Positions 8,336 through 16,176 of a stretch of 64,000 bases of DNA are shown here, one piece after another. The stretch's first letter is position 1. Every line of letters starts with the position of its first letter. The stretch lies in NCBI GenBank assembly GCA_035574275.1, contig DATLYY010000042.1, positions 1 through 64,000 on the forward strand, in the 5' to 3' direction. Made by a program: the position numbers and the translations under genes. The notes below the pieces were generated by a model. The model did no database searches, was not told where the DNA came from, and saw nothing but the letters and a program-made list of their open reading frames with translations. This DNA comes from Verrucomicrobiia bacterium. Its GTDB lineage: Bacteria; Zixibacteria; MSB-5A5; DSPP01.

Positions 8336-9745
8336 ATGTTGAAAGTGGACAAACAAAAACATTTGCTCTCCCGCGCGGGATACAAATTCGAGCTCGTGGA
8401 CACCGCCGAGCCGAACCTGCTCCGAGAGCAGTTCCCGTACACCGATCCGCCCAGGGTGTATTTCCACGGGCGGCTCTACCCGATGGAAACCCCGGAGGAT
8501 TTCTGGGTGACCGACACGACCTTCCGGGACGGCCAGCAGGCCCGCCCCCCGTACACGGTGAAGCAGATCGTCGACTTGTACGACCTCTTGCACCGCCTCT
8601 CCGGCCCCAACGGCGTGGTGCGCCAGTGCGAATTTTTCCTCTACTCGGAAAAAGACCGCGAGGCGGTCGAAAAATGCCGTGCCAAGGGCTACCGCTATCC
8701 GGAAATCACCGGCTGGATCCGCGCGGTCAAGTCCGACTTCCAGCTGGTCAAGGATATGGGGCTGAAGGAAACCGGCATCCTCACCTCCTGCTCGGACTAC
8801 CACATCTTTTTGAAGCTGAAGAAAAACCGCCGGCAGGCGATGGATGACTACCTGGGGGTGGTAAAGGCCGCCCTGGAGCAGGGGATCGTCCCGCGCTGCC
8901 ACCTCGAGGATTTGACCCGCGCCGATGTCTTCGGCTTCGTGGTCCCCTTCGTGCAGGCCCTGATGAAGCTCTCCGAGGAGTCCAGGATTCCCATCAAAGT
9001 CCGCCTCTGCGACACGATGGGATACGGCACCCCCTATCCGGGGGCGGCCCTGCCGATTTCCGTGCCGGAACTGGTGTATACGATGCGCCATTACGGCGGC
9101 GTCCCCGCCGAGCGGCTGGAATGGCACGGCCACAACGACTTCCACAAGGTGTTGATCAACGCCACCACCGCCTGGCTCTACGGCTGCTCGGCGGCCAACG
9201 GAACGCTTCTGGGGTTCGGCGAGCGGACCGGCAACACCCCGGTGGAGGGGCTGGTGATGGAGTACATCCTTTTAAAAGGGGATTACAATGGCGTGGACAC
9301 CACCGCCATCACCGACATCGCCCGCTATTTCGAGGAGGAGATCGGATACGCCATTCCGCCGATGTATCCTTTGGTCGGCAAGCAGTTCAACAAGACCTCC
9401 GCCGGCATCCACGCCGACGGCGTTTTGAAATCGGAGGAGATCTACAACGTCTTCGACACGAACAAGGTTTTGAAGCGCCCGATCGCCGTCGGCATCACGG
9501 ACAAGTCCGGCATCGCCGGCATCGCCTTCTGGGTGAACCAGCAGCTCGGGCTCTCCGGCGACAAGCAGATCGACAAGCGTCACCCCGGAATGACCAAGAT
9601 TCTGGAATGGGTGGACAAGCAGTACGCCGGCAAGCGCACCACCTCCATCTCCGATGAGGAGATGCAGGAACAGGCCAAGCAGCACCTGCCGGAATATTTC
9701 GGCGACGGCCAGCCCGCACGGGTCAAGGCCAAAGTCACGGCGTAA
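8336..9745 (+). CDS. LeuA/homocitrate-synthase-family acyltransferase; possible Re-citrate synthase
   Basis: 469 residues in one HMGL-like TIM barrel. Seen: DTTFRDGQQARPPYT (family DxTxRDGxQ with the metal Asp), ETGILTSCSDYHIF, CHLEDLTRADVFGF, VRLCDTMGYGTPYPG, EWHGHNDFHKVLINATTAWLYG (metal His-x-His), and GERTGNTPVEGLV. These enzymes condense acetyl-CoA with a 2-oxoacid. There is no C-terminal LeuA allosteric domain of normal size, and the gene is not beside leuBCD. This sequence type includes proteins annotated as 2-isopropylmalate synthase and the Re-citrate synthases of anaerobes; the choice cannot be made from sequence alone. ATG 8336 follows GAGGATCT; an in-frame TTG at 8300 is less likely. 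It is a single-gene unit with its own promoter and terminator. Confidence 0.8.
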   Translation: MLKVDKQKHLLSRAGYKFELVDTAEPNLLREQFPYTDPPRVYFHGRLYPMETPEDFWVTDTTFRDGQQARPPYTVKQIVDLYDLLHRLSGPNGVVRQCEFFLYSEKDREAVEKCRAKGYRYPEITGWIRAVKSDFQLVKDMGLKETGILTSCSDYHIFLKLKKNRRQAMDDYLGVVKAALEQGIVPRCHLEDLTRADVFGFVVPFVQALMKLSEESRIPIKVRLCDTMGYGTPYPGAALPISVPELVYTMRHYGGVPAERLEWHGHNDFHKVLINATTAWLYGCSAANGTLLGFGERTGNTPVEGLVMEYILLKGDYNGVDTTAITDIARYFEEEIGYAIPPMYPLVGKQFNKTSAGIHADGVLKSEEIYNVFDTNKVLKRPIAVGITDKSGIAGIAFWVNQQLGLSGDKQIDKRHPGMTKILEWVDKQYAGKRTTSISDEEMQEQAKQHLPEYFGDGQPARVKAKVTA

Positions 9746-9766
9746 GTAACGGTTGCAGAAAAACAA

Positions 9767-9800
9767 AAAGGCCCCGGTTCTCCGGGGCCTTTGTTTTTTT
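9767..9800. terminator. Bidirectional rho-independent terminator
   Basis: AAAGGCCCCGG (9767-9777), loop TTCT, CCGGGGCCTTT (9782-9792), then GTTTTTTT. On the other strand the stem is followed by TTTTTGTTTTTC, so it can serve both the LeuA-family gene and the convergent cytochrome gene. Confidence 0.9.
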
Positions 9801-9814
9801 GGTCTTTTCCCGTG

Positions 9815-10174
9815 TCACTTTTCCTGCCGCAGGGCCCTCGGCCGCGGCTTGCCGTCGTGGCAGAAAACGCAGCTTATCTGCGGCGCCTCCTTGTAGCTGA
9901 AAAACTGGCTGTTCACCGTGTTGACCATCGTCTGCATCCGCCGCGCGGTCGTGAACTTGTCGTTATGCTCCTTGGCCCAGTCGTTCGGGTCGTGGCAGTA
10001 CTCGCACTTCACCCCCAGTTCCTTGTTGTAGGCCGCCATAATCCGCATCAGCTCGGCCTTGTCCGCCGGTTTCAAAACCTTCAAGTTCTTGAACCCCAAA
10101 TCCTGCGGAATGATCTGACGGGAGAAAAAGAGGGTTGCGGATAAAAGCAGAAGGGCAACGAGCGCTTTCTTCAT
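9815..10174 (-). CDS. Small periplasmic di-heme c-type cytochrome
   Basis: 119 residues with an N-terminal signal peptide (MKKALVALLLLSATLFFS). Two heme c motifs are present, CEYCH and CVFCH, about 50 residues apart, with LGVKCEYCHDPNDWAKE and RRMQTMVNTVNSQFF between them. This layout matches the family often labelled photosynthetic reaction-centre cytochrome c subunit-like, which is widespread in non-photosynthetic soil and sediment bacteria. It should be exported and act in electron transfer. Nothing in the neighbourhood identifies its partner. Its start lies 10 bases downstream of the rlmN stop on the same strand, so it may be co-transcribed with rlmN. Confidence 0.82.
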   Translation of the reverse strand: MKKALVALLLLSATLFFSRQIIPQDLGFKNLKVLKPADKAELMRIMAAYNKELGVKCEYCHDPNDWAKEHNDKFTTARRMQTMVNTVNSQFFSYKEAPQISCVFCHDGKPRPRALRQEK

Positions 10175-10184
10175 AATCCTCTCC

Positions 10185-11270
10185 TTAGGTTGCGAGGGCC
10201 GGGGTCAAAAAGTTTTTGGGCAGGTGATTCAACGGATAGGAGGCCGCCAGCTGCCCGCAGGCGGCCTCCACTTCCCCCCCTTTGCTGAAGCGCACCGTGA
10301 CCGCCGGCGTCCGGGGAAAAAGAATCTCACGGAAGCGGTTGATCCGCTCCATCGAAGGGCGTTTGTACGGCGCAAAGGGGGTCGGGTTGTACGGGATCAG
10401 GTTTATCTTGCAGGGAATCTGGGCCACTTTTTTGGCCAAAAGCATGGCATCCTCCGGCGTGTCGTTCAGCCCCTCGATAAGGATGTACTCAAACGTGATC
10501 CTTCTATTCCGCTTGCGGGCAAACTCCTCCGCCGCCGGCAAAAGCTGCTCAAGCGGATACTTTTTGTTCAGCGGCACGAGCAGATTCCGCTTCTCGTTCG
10601 TGGCCGCATGCAGGCTGACGGCCAGTTTTAACTTGATGCTCTCGCCGGCCAGCTCCCGGATTTTCGGCACCACGCCGGCCGTGGAAAGGGTTATCCTCCG
10701 GGCCGAAAGGCCGGGCCCTTGTTCCGAGGTGATAATCCGCATCGCCTTGAGCGTTTGCTCGTAATTCAAAAGCGGCTCCCCCATCCCCATCAACACAATA
10801 TTCCGCACCCCCTCGCCGGGCTTCAGATATTTTTGGGCAAAAAGAAACTGCCCCACGATTTCCCCCGCCGAAAGATTTCGTTTGAACCCCATCGCCCCGG
10901 TCATGCAGAAGGTGCAGCCGAGCGGACAGCCGATTTGGGTCGATAAACAGAGGGTGATTTTCCCCCGGTCCCGGATAATCACCCCCTCGGCCTCCTGCCC
11001 GTCGGCATATTGCAAAAGCAATTTTGTGGAGCCGTCGGAAGCAGCCGTGGTGGATTTTACAACCTTGGGAAGCCCGATGGGAACCGCCTTCTTCAGGGTT
11101 TCCCGCAAGCTTTTGGGGAGGTCGCTCATCTGTTCAATATCAAACACCCCCCGCTGGTTCACCCAGCGGAAAATCTGGTGCCCGTGAAACGGCTTCCCGC
11201 CGAAGGCGGCCACCCGCTCCGCCAGTTCCTCCGGCGTTTGCCCCAGTATCCCGTTTGTTTCAATGGCCAT
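10185..11270 (-). CDS. rlmN: Dual-specificity RNA methyltransferase RlmN
   Basis: Radical SAM enzyme that methylates C2 of A2503 in 23S rRNA and A37 in some tRNAs. It has 361 residues. The [4Fe-4S] motif CPLGCTFCMTG (CxxxCxxC) sits near residue 120, and the catalytic C-terminal Cys occurs in EVEAACGQLAASY. Also present are GMGEPLLNY, STAGVVP, LAVSLHAATNEKRN and LIEGLNDTPEDA, all typical. The ATG at 11270 has no clear Shine-Dalgarno, but a perfect TATAAT (minus strand, 11287-11282) lies only 11 bases upstream, so the mRNA may have almost no leader. Confidence 0.96.
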   Translation of the reverse strand: MAIETNGILGQTPEELAERVAAFGGKPFHGHQIFRWVNQRGVFDIEQMSDLPKSLRETLKKAVPIGLPKVVKSTTAASDGSTKLLLQYADGQEAEGVIIRDRGKITLCLSTQIGCPLGCTFCMTGAMGFKRNLSAGEIVGQFLFAQKYLKPGEGVRNIVLMGMGEPLLNYEQTLKAMRIITSEQGPGLSARRITLSTAGVVPKIRELAGESIKLKLAVSLHAATNEKRNLLVPLNKKYPLEQLLPAAEEFARKRNRRITFEYILIEGLNDTPEDAMLLAKKVAQIPCKINLIPYNPTPFAPYKRPSMERINRFREILFPRTPAVTVRFSKGGEVEAACGQLAASYPLNHLPKNFLTPALAT

Positions 11271-11419
11271 ATCTTAACCTAATTATACGCCAATTTTCCG
11301 CCAATCACTAATCGCTTCTCCCGTCCCGCCGGGGTGGGCGGGGGGTGGTTTTCCCCCGATTAAAGAAACTTCCCGTTCCGCCGAAAACTAACAACAGGGG
11401 GGCAGCGCCCCGGGAGCGT

Positions 11420-11827
11420 ATGACAACGGGAACCGGAAAGATAAAAGTCAGCACCGCCAAAATCCTGGTCGTCGACGACGAACCGGAAATAACCGAAATC
11501 ATCCAGGTTTTTCTGGAAAACGCCGGCTACCAGGTGATGGCCGAAAACTCCGCCGTCATGGGGGTGGAGCGGGCCCGCAACTTCAAGCCCGATTTGATCC
11601 TGTTGGACATCTCCATGCCCCACATGGACGGCTACGACGTCTGCAAGGAGCTCAAAAAGTCCAAAGTCACCACCGGCATCCCGGTGGTTTTCCTATCCGG
11701 CAAAGACCCCAAGGAGGACGGCGGCAAAAGCTTCCAGTCCGGCGGCGATATGTACATCAAAAAGCCCTTCTCCTGCGAACGGCTCCTGGATATCGTCCGC
11801 ATCGTCCTTTCCTCCATCAACCGGTAG
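11420..11827 (+). CDS. Single-domain response regulator (CheY-like receiver)
   Basis: 135 residues, essentially only a receiver domain. The acidic pocket VVDDEPE, phospho-acceptor Asp in LILLDISMPHMDGYDV, the Ser of VFLSGKD and the Lys of KKPF are all in place. There is no output domain, so it would act by protein-protein contact or phosphotransfer. No histidine kinase is nearby. ATG 11420 is chosen because the 25 residues added by the upstream GTG at 11345 are Pro/Arg-rich and look non-coding. It is divergent from rlmN and followed by a T-tailed palindrome. Confidence 0.9.
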   Translation: MTTGTGKIKVSTAKILVVDDEPEITEIIQVFLENAGYQVMAENSAVMGVERARNFKPDLILLDISMPHMDGYDVCKELKKSKVTTGIPVVFLSGKDPKEDGGKSFQSGGDMYIKKPFSCERLLDIVRIVLSSINR

Positions 11828-11856
11828 TTTTTCAACGGCCATCTTTATCGCGTAGC

Positions 11857-11880
11857 GGAGGTTTTAAGGCCTCCATTTTT
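11857..11880 (+). terminator. Palindrome with T-tract, probable terminator of the response regulator gene
   Basis: GGAGGTTTTAAGGCCTCC at 11857-11874 followed by ATTTTTTTTC. It is also a member of a dispersed 17-19-base palindrome family (flank GTAGC...CCAT) found elsewhere in this window at 22082, 29848, 30653 and possibly 12711 and 45044. Confidence 0.65.
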
Positions 11881-11910
11881 TTCTTCCCAACTTCCGCTAT
11901 ATTCCAAACC

Positions 11911-12696
11911 GTGCGAACATCCCGGTTCCTCTTATTCTCATTCCTGATTTTCACTTCCACTTTCTCCCAAGAATACCCCGCCCCCACCGGTGCGGTCAAC
12001 GACTTCGCCTCCCTGATGAGTTCCTCCCAAAAAGAAGAGCTGGAACAATCCCTCCGAACCTTTTTCGACCGCACCGGCGCCGCCATCGTGGTGGCCACCT
12101 TCGAATCACTGGAGGGCGTCCCCATCGAAGATTTCGCCGTCGGATTGTTTGAAAAATGGAAACCCGGCAAAAAGGGGCTGGACAACGGCCTCTTGATTCT
12201 GGTCGCCAAGGAAGAGCGCAAAATCCGCTTCGAAGTGGGCTACGGGCTGGAGCCGGTGCTTCCCGACGGCCGTTGCGGCGAAATCATCCGCACGGAGATG
12301 ACCCCCCGCTTCCGCGAGGGGGATTTCTACGGCGGCATCGCCGCCGGCGCCGCCGAGGCGGCAAGAATTTTGGAAAAATATTACGCCACCGGCGAAATCG
12401 AAAAGCCAAAAACCGGCCCGCCCGCTTGGTTTGTGATTCTCCTCCTGTTTTTTGTAGGCGGCATCATCCTCGTTTTCGTCTTTTCCGCCATCCGCAAGGC
12501 CAACCAGCCCGGCTATATGAGCGGCAGCCACTGGCAAAAGGGCTGGCACGGCATCCCCTGGTGGCTTATTACAGGGAAACGCTCTTCCGGCGGCTGGTCA
12601 AGTGGGGGCAGCGGGGGAGGGGGCGGTTTTGGCGGCGGCTTCGGCGGCTTCGGCGGCGGCTCCTCCGGCGGCGGCGGCGCAACCGGGGGCTGGTAA
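11911..12696 (+). CDS. TPM-domain (YgcG/Psb32-like) membrane protein
   Basis: 261 residues. Signal peptide at 1-20 (cleavage near TFSQ-EY), a TPM domain at about 25-150 beginning APTGAVNDFASLMSSSQKEELE and including EKWKPGKKGLDNGLLILVAKEERKIRFEVGYGLE, a membrane helix around 165-190, and a Gly/Ser-rich tail with GGFGGGSSGGGGATGGW. The family is widespread and tethered to the membrane with the TPM domain outside; its biochemical role is not settled. The start is GTG 11911. A TATATT at 11898-11903 is only 7 bases before it, which points to a leaderless transcript rather than a Shine-Dalgarno start. Confidence 0.88.
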   Translation: MRTSRFLLFSFLIFTSTFSQEYPAPTGAVNDFASLMSSSQKEELEQSLRTFFDRTGAAIVVATFESLEGVPIEDFAVGLFEKWKPGKKGLDNGLLILVAKEERKIRFEVGYGLEPVLPDGRCGEIIRTEMTPRFREGDFYGGIAAGAAEAARILEKYYATGEIEKPKTGPPAWFVILLLFFVGGIILVFVFSAIRKANQPGYMSGSHWQKGWHGIPWWLITGKRSSGGWSSGGSGGGGGFGGGFGGFGGGSSGGGGATGGW

Positions 12697-12710
12697 TTTT
12701 GCCTTTGTAG

Positions 12711-12729
12711 GGGTGGGGTCACCCCGCCC
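12711..12729. repeat. Intergenic palindrome
   Basis: GGGTGGGGTCACCCCGCCC with an 8-bp stem (one G-T pair) and a 3-base loop, preceded by TTTGTAG. It belongs, with lower similarity, to the dispersed short-palindrome family of this window. Confidence 0.6.
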
Positions 12730-12846
12730 GTCTCTTTGTCACCCCTGGCAAGGGAGAAGAGACTCCAGACCGGAGGAAGTGATTTTTCTTGCTTATTTTC
12801 GTGTCGATTCAACTATATTATCCACAACCAGCGGGAAAAACAGCCA

Positions 12847-14442
12847 ATGACCCGCCTTTCAAAATTTCCGGCCAAAATCGCCTTCTCCTTTTGCACCCTG
12901 TTTTGCCTGTATTCACCCTTTGTTTTTTCGCAACCGGTGGATACGGCCTGGGTACGGCGGTTTGATGGGCCACCTTACAGTGGCGATGTGGCAGAAGACA
13001 TAGAGGTGGATGCTGCCGGTAATTCGTACGTTACTGGATGGAGTGTTCGAGAAATTGGGGGTTCAGGTTCATGGAGAACTGTATACGCTACCATAAAATA
13101 TTCTTCCAAAGGAGATTTACTTTGGGCACAGAGATGTTGCGATACACCGAGCATGTCAGGGGAGGCCACATCTGTTGCCGTAGATAAATCAGGGAATGTA
13201 ATTGTCACGGGTTATATTTTTGACGGTGGCACAAGCACAGATTTTGGAACTGTAAAGTATGATTCCATCGGCAATCAACTTTGGGCGGTTCGCTATAATG
13301 GTCCTAGGGATAGTAGTGATGGCGGTATTGCGGTAGCAGTAGATAGTGGTGAAAATATTTACGTAGCAGGTTCAAGCATGGGAGTCGGAACGAACTATGA
13401 TTACACTCTAATCAAATACAGCTCCGATGGTAACGAACAGTGGATAGCTCGGTATAACGGTCAAGCGAATGACTTGGACGTTGTTGTTGCAATGGCTATT
13501 GACCAGCGTTCAAATATTTATGTCACCGGTTATAGTGTAGCAGATTCAAACACGTTTGCTGACTATTACACTGTTAAGTATGATTCCTCTGGGAATGTAC
13601 TGTGGTCTTCTCGTGAAGACGGTCCCGCGAATGGCATAGATGCAGCAGTAGACATTGCGGTCGATGGATTCGAAAATGTATATGTGACCGGTCATAGTCG
13701 GCGAGATAGTAGTAGTTCGGATTGCACGACTATTAAGTATGATTCCAACGGAAATAAAATTTGGGCACAACGCTATATTGCACCCGGAGGAAGCTCTGGC
13801 GGAAACGCAATTTCAGTTGATGCGGCAGGAAATGTTTATGCAGCTGGTTCAGCTTTTACCTTTGATATGTATGGTGACAAAACTTTAGGTTATTTGGCCG
13901 TTAAATATGACGCATCGGGAAATCAGCTTTGGGCAAATATTTATACCAATGAAAACGGGTATGACAATTATAACGATAATGCATTTGCTCTTGCAGTAGA
14001 TTCGGCGGGAAGTGTTTACATTACTGGCCGGACCTATTTACCACCGGGGAAAGAATATTACGGTACCATCAAATATGATACTCGGGGAAATTTTATATGG
14101 GAAAAATTTTACGAAGGACCGGTGGGCGGTCGCAATTGGGCAACCGATATAGCCGTTGACGGTCAAGGCAATGTTCTTGTAACGGGGCGAAGCGATGGTC
14201 TCGTTTTTTCAGATATTGCGACGATCAAATACTCCCCCATTCAGTTTACAAAGGGAGATTTAAATTTGGATGGTGTCTTGACTGCTGCGGATATTGTTTT
14301 AGTACTTGGTTGCACTTTTTCTGCTGAATATCCCCCTGCAACTTTCACGGCCTGTGACCTTAATTGCGATGGGAAAGTAACGCCGGCGGATGTGGTGATT
14401 TTGCTGAATATGGTTTTTGCGTCAACTATTGCACCATGTTAG
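12847..14442 (+). CDS. Secreted SBBP beta-propeller protein with C-terminal dockerin
   Basis: 531 residues. Signal peptide at about 1-30 (ending CLYSPFVFSQ). Then come about eight SBBP-type repeats of 45-55 residues built on VDAAGNVYVTG ... TIKYDSNGNQLW ... RYNGP, predicting an extracellular propeller. The last ~65 residues are a dockerin with two EF-like calcium loops, DLNLDGVLTAADI and DLNCDGKVTPADV. Dockerins bind cohesins, but none is visible in this window. ATG 12847 is picked because it opens the signal peptide; the in-frame sequence upstream is not signal-like. It is AT-richer than adjacent genes, like the FG-GAP gene at 137. Confidence 0.88.
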   Translation: MTRLSKFPAKIAFSFCTLFCLYSPFVFSQPVDTAWVRRFDGPPYSGDVAEDIEVDAAGNSYVTGWSVREIGGSGSWRTVYATIKYSSKGDLLWAQRCCDTPSMSGEATSVAVDKSGNVIVTGYIFDGGTSTDFGTVKYDSIGNQLWAVRYNGPRDSSDGGIAVAVDSGENIYVAGSSMGVGTNYDYTLIKYSSDGNEQWIARYNGQANDLDVVVAMAIDQRSNIYVTGYSVADSNTFADYYTVKYDSSGNVLWSSREDGPANGIDAAVDIAVDGFENVYVTGHSRRDSSSSDCTTIKYDSNGNKIWAQRYIAPGGSSGGNAISVDAAGNVYAAGSAFTFDMYGDKTLGYLAVKYDASGNQLWANIYTNENGYDNYNDNAFALAVDSAGSVYITGRTYLPPGKEYYGTIKYDTRGNFIWEKFYEGPVGGRNWATDIAVDGQGNVLVTGRSDGLVFSDIATIKYSPIQFTKGDLNLDGVLTAADIVLVLGCTFSAEYPPATFTACDLNCDGKVTPADVVILLNMVFASTIAPC

Positions 14443-14450
14443 AAACAAAA

Positions 14451-14470
14451 GGGCACAATATATTGTGCCC
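14451..14470. terminator. Perfect 20-base palindrome after the dockerin gene
   Basis: GGGCACAATATATTGTGCCC, eight bases after the stop codon. It is followed by TCTTCCCC, with only a weak T-rich tail on the plus strand, and by TTTTGTTTC on the minus strand. Probably a terminator, possibly in both directions. Confidence 0.55.
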
Positions 14471-15148
14471 TCTTCCCCCTCCAAAATCGCAACCAAATCG
14501 GAGTGAATTTCGCAGGGTGGGCCTATAGTAGAGGGACGCGGTTGGGGCCAACCCCCAAGCCGCCATCCCTCTTTAACAGGGGTGGAGCGGAGAGGACGAA
14601 TCTCCAATCTCCAGTCTCTGTCGTGCAACGGGTCGGTGTTGGCGCCACGGGCGTGCCGCCGCCGAACCCCAAAAGGGAAGTGGGAGCCGGTAAGACAAGG
14701 AACACGGATTCCCCTCCCTTTCGGGGTTGATTTCCCCCATTGTCTTGGGGAAAGAACGGCCGATTTTTTTCAACCGCCGGTACTCCCGCCTGTTCTTGAA
14801 AGGGGCAGGCGGCCCTAGACCCGCAGCGCCTTCGCGGGGCCTGCCGCGCGCAGGGCGGAACAGATAAACAGGCAGGCCGGAAGGAGAGGACCGCCATACG
14901 GGGTTATGAGGCCCCGCTTCAGAGGCAGGTTCCGTCTCCCACTTTCACGGCTGTTTTAAAACCCGTCGCACGTAAAAAAAAAGAAACAAAAAAAGGAGAG
15001 GCGAGAGGGCAGAGCTCCCGCTCTGCCCCTCCCTCTCCTTAAAATAACCTCTTGTCCCCTCTCCTTGTAGGAGAGGGTCAGGGAGAGGTTGCATTTCCAC
15101 TTGCAAAATCTCCCCGATTTTTCAAACCCAAAGGAGGTCCTTCTACCC
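14471..15148. other. About 680 bases without a convincing gene; GC-rich inverted repeats
   Basis: No frame here has convincing protein character; the open frames are Pro/Arg/Gly-rich and lack ribosome sites. Several nested inverted repeats occur between about 14780 and 14935, for example CGCCTG/CAGGCG at 14787-14811 and CGGGG/CCCCG at 14899-14916. A compact GCGCCACGGGC palindrome lies near 14642. At 15056-15092 there is a CCCTCTCCTTGTAGGAGAGG type intergenic repeat. It may include a structured RNA or decayed repeat sequence; the evidence does not decide. Confidence 0.5.
14973..15040 (-). terminator. Strong minus-strand terminator, probably for the liv operon
   Basis: Left arm 14993-15014 and right arm 15021-15040 pair over about 20 bp (AAGGAGAGG...CCTCTCCTT and GGGCAGAG/CTCTGCCC) around a 6-base loop. 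On the minus strand it is followed by TTTTTTTGTTTC and then nine T. It lies about 410 bases beyond the livF stop. Confidence 0.75.
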
Positions 15149-15457
15149 GTGCGCCCAAAAATTCAAAACCAAAGCCAACCCCGCCCCAATCCAAGACACT
15201 GCCAAAAATGCGGGCGGGATCCCAAAGAAGTCATTCAATGGCTCAATATCAAAACCAGCCGCCGCCGCATTTATGCCGGGCTGTATTCCGTTATTGAATC
15301 GGACAGGGACGGGGAAAGACTCCTGAAGGTCTGCCGCAGCTGCTGCGTGGAGGGGAGAAATCTCCGCTTTCTGCGGGTTGCCCTTCCTGCCGGCGCCGCC
15401 GCCCGCAAACACTGCAAAATCACAATCAAAACAGAGGGGTTTTTGCGGAAAAACTAA
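15149..15457 (+). CDS. Small putative zinc-ribbon protein, function unknown
   Basis: 102 residues, not recognised. Two cysteine pairs, CQKCG (about residue 18) and CRSCC (about residue 65), are separated by a segment with IQWLNIKTSRRRIYAGLYSVIESD, suggesting a zinc knuckle. The rest is basic. The start is GTG 15149, with AAGGAGG at 15131-15137; the 11-base spacing is long but usable. Its stop overlaps the livF stop on the opposite strand by a few bases. The two cysteine pairs and the ribosome site argue it is real, but there is no family support. Confidence 0.6.
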   Translation: MRPKIQNQSQPRPNPRHCQKCGRDPKEVIQWLNIKTSRRRIYAGLYSVIESDRDGERLLKVCRSCCVEGRNLRFLRVALPAGAAARKHCKITIKTEGFLRKN

Positions 15458-16176
15458 CCCCCCAGATACGCTTTTTTCAACTGCTCGTTGGTGGTCAAAT
15501 CCTCCGCGGTGACGGTCATCGTAATCTTGCCGGTTTCCAGAACGTACCCCCGCGTGGCAATCTTCAACGCCTGATAGGCGTTCTGCTCCACCAAAATTAT
15601 CGAAACCCCCTTGGCGTTGATTTCCTTGATAACCTCGAAGATGGCCTTCACCAATAGGGGAGCAAGGCCGAGCGAAGGTTCATCCAAAAGCAAAAGTCGC
15701 GGCGAGGACATCAAGGCCCGGCCAATCGCCAGCATCTGCTGCTCCCCGCCGGAAAGGGTGCCGGCGTTCTGCTTGATCCGTTCTTTTAATCGGGGAAAAA
15801 GCTCAAACACCCGCTCCATATCGGCGGCGATGGCGGCTTTGTCTTTCCGCAAATAAGCCCCCAGCTCCAGATTTTCCCGCACGGTGAGATTGGCAAAAAT
15901 TTTCCGCCCCTCCGGCGCGTGCGAAATCCCCTTTTTCACCACCTCGTGCGGCAGGGTGTTTTTGAGCGACGTTCCCTCAAAGAGAATTTCCCCCTCCTTC
16001 GCTTTCAAAAGCCCGGAAATGGCCCGCAGGGTGGTGGATTTCCCCGCGCCGTTGGCCCCGATTAAGGTGACGATTTCCCCCTTTTTGATGCCGAAGGAAA
16101 TTCCCTTCAAGGCCTGGATGCCGCCGTAGAATACGGAAAGGTTTTTGACCTCGAGCAGAAAGCCGTTTTCGCTCAT
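15454..16176 (-). CDS. livF: Branched-chain amino acid ABC transporter, ATP-binding protein LivF
   Basis: 240 residues. ABC ATPase with Walker A GANGAGKSTT, Q-loop, signature LSGGEQQMLAIGRAL and Walker B LLLLDEPSLGLAP. The LivF hallmarks HAPEGRKIFANLTVRENLELGAY and IILVEQNAYQAL are present, with a C-terminal DLTTNEQLKKAYLGG. It drives import of leucine, isoleucine, valine or related substrates together with LivG, LivM, LivH and the binding lipoprotein. ATG 16176 overlaps the livG stop by four bases (ATGA). It is the last gene of the operon. Confidence 0.95.
   Translation of the reverse strand: MSENGFLLEVKNLSVFYGGIQALKGISFGIKKGEIVTLIGANGAGKSTTLRAISGLLKAKEGEILFEGTSLKNTLPHEVVKKGISHAPEGRKIFANLTVRENLELGAYLRKDKAAIAADMERVFELFPRLKERIKQNAGTLSGGEQQMLAIGRALMSSPRLLLLDEPSLGLAPLLVKAIFEVIKEINAKGVSIILVEQNAYQALKIATRGYVLETGKITMTVTAEDLTTNEQLKKAYLGG

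Noticed and set aside
14523-14897. 124-codon minus-strand open frame in the gene-free gap
   Set aside because: Arg/Pro/Gly-rich, no ribosome site, spans several inverted repeats, and no recognisable motif.
14865-14900. Signal recognition particle RNA, from a GGCAGGCCGGAAGGAG stretch
   Set aside because: The near-universal AGCAGCC 3' side of the SRP apical domain is missing and the surrounding stems do not fit; kept only as an unspecified structured region.
15149-15457. Reading the minus strand opposite the small zinc-ribbon gene as the real gene
   Set aside because: The minus frame lacks a ribosome site and motifs, whereas the plus frame has AAGGAGG and two Cys pairs.
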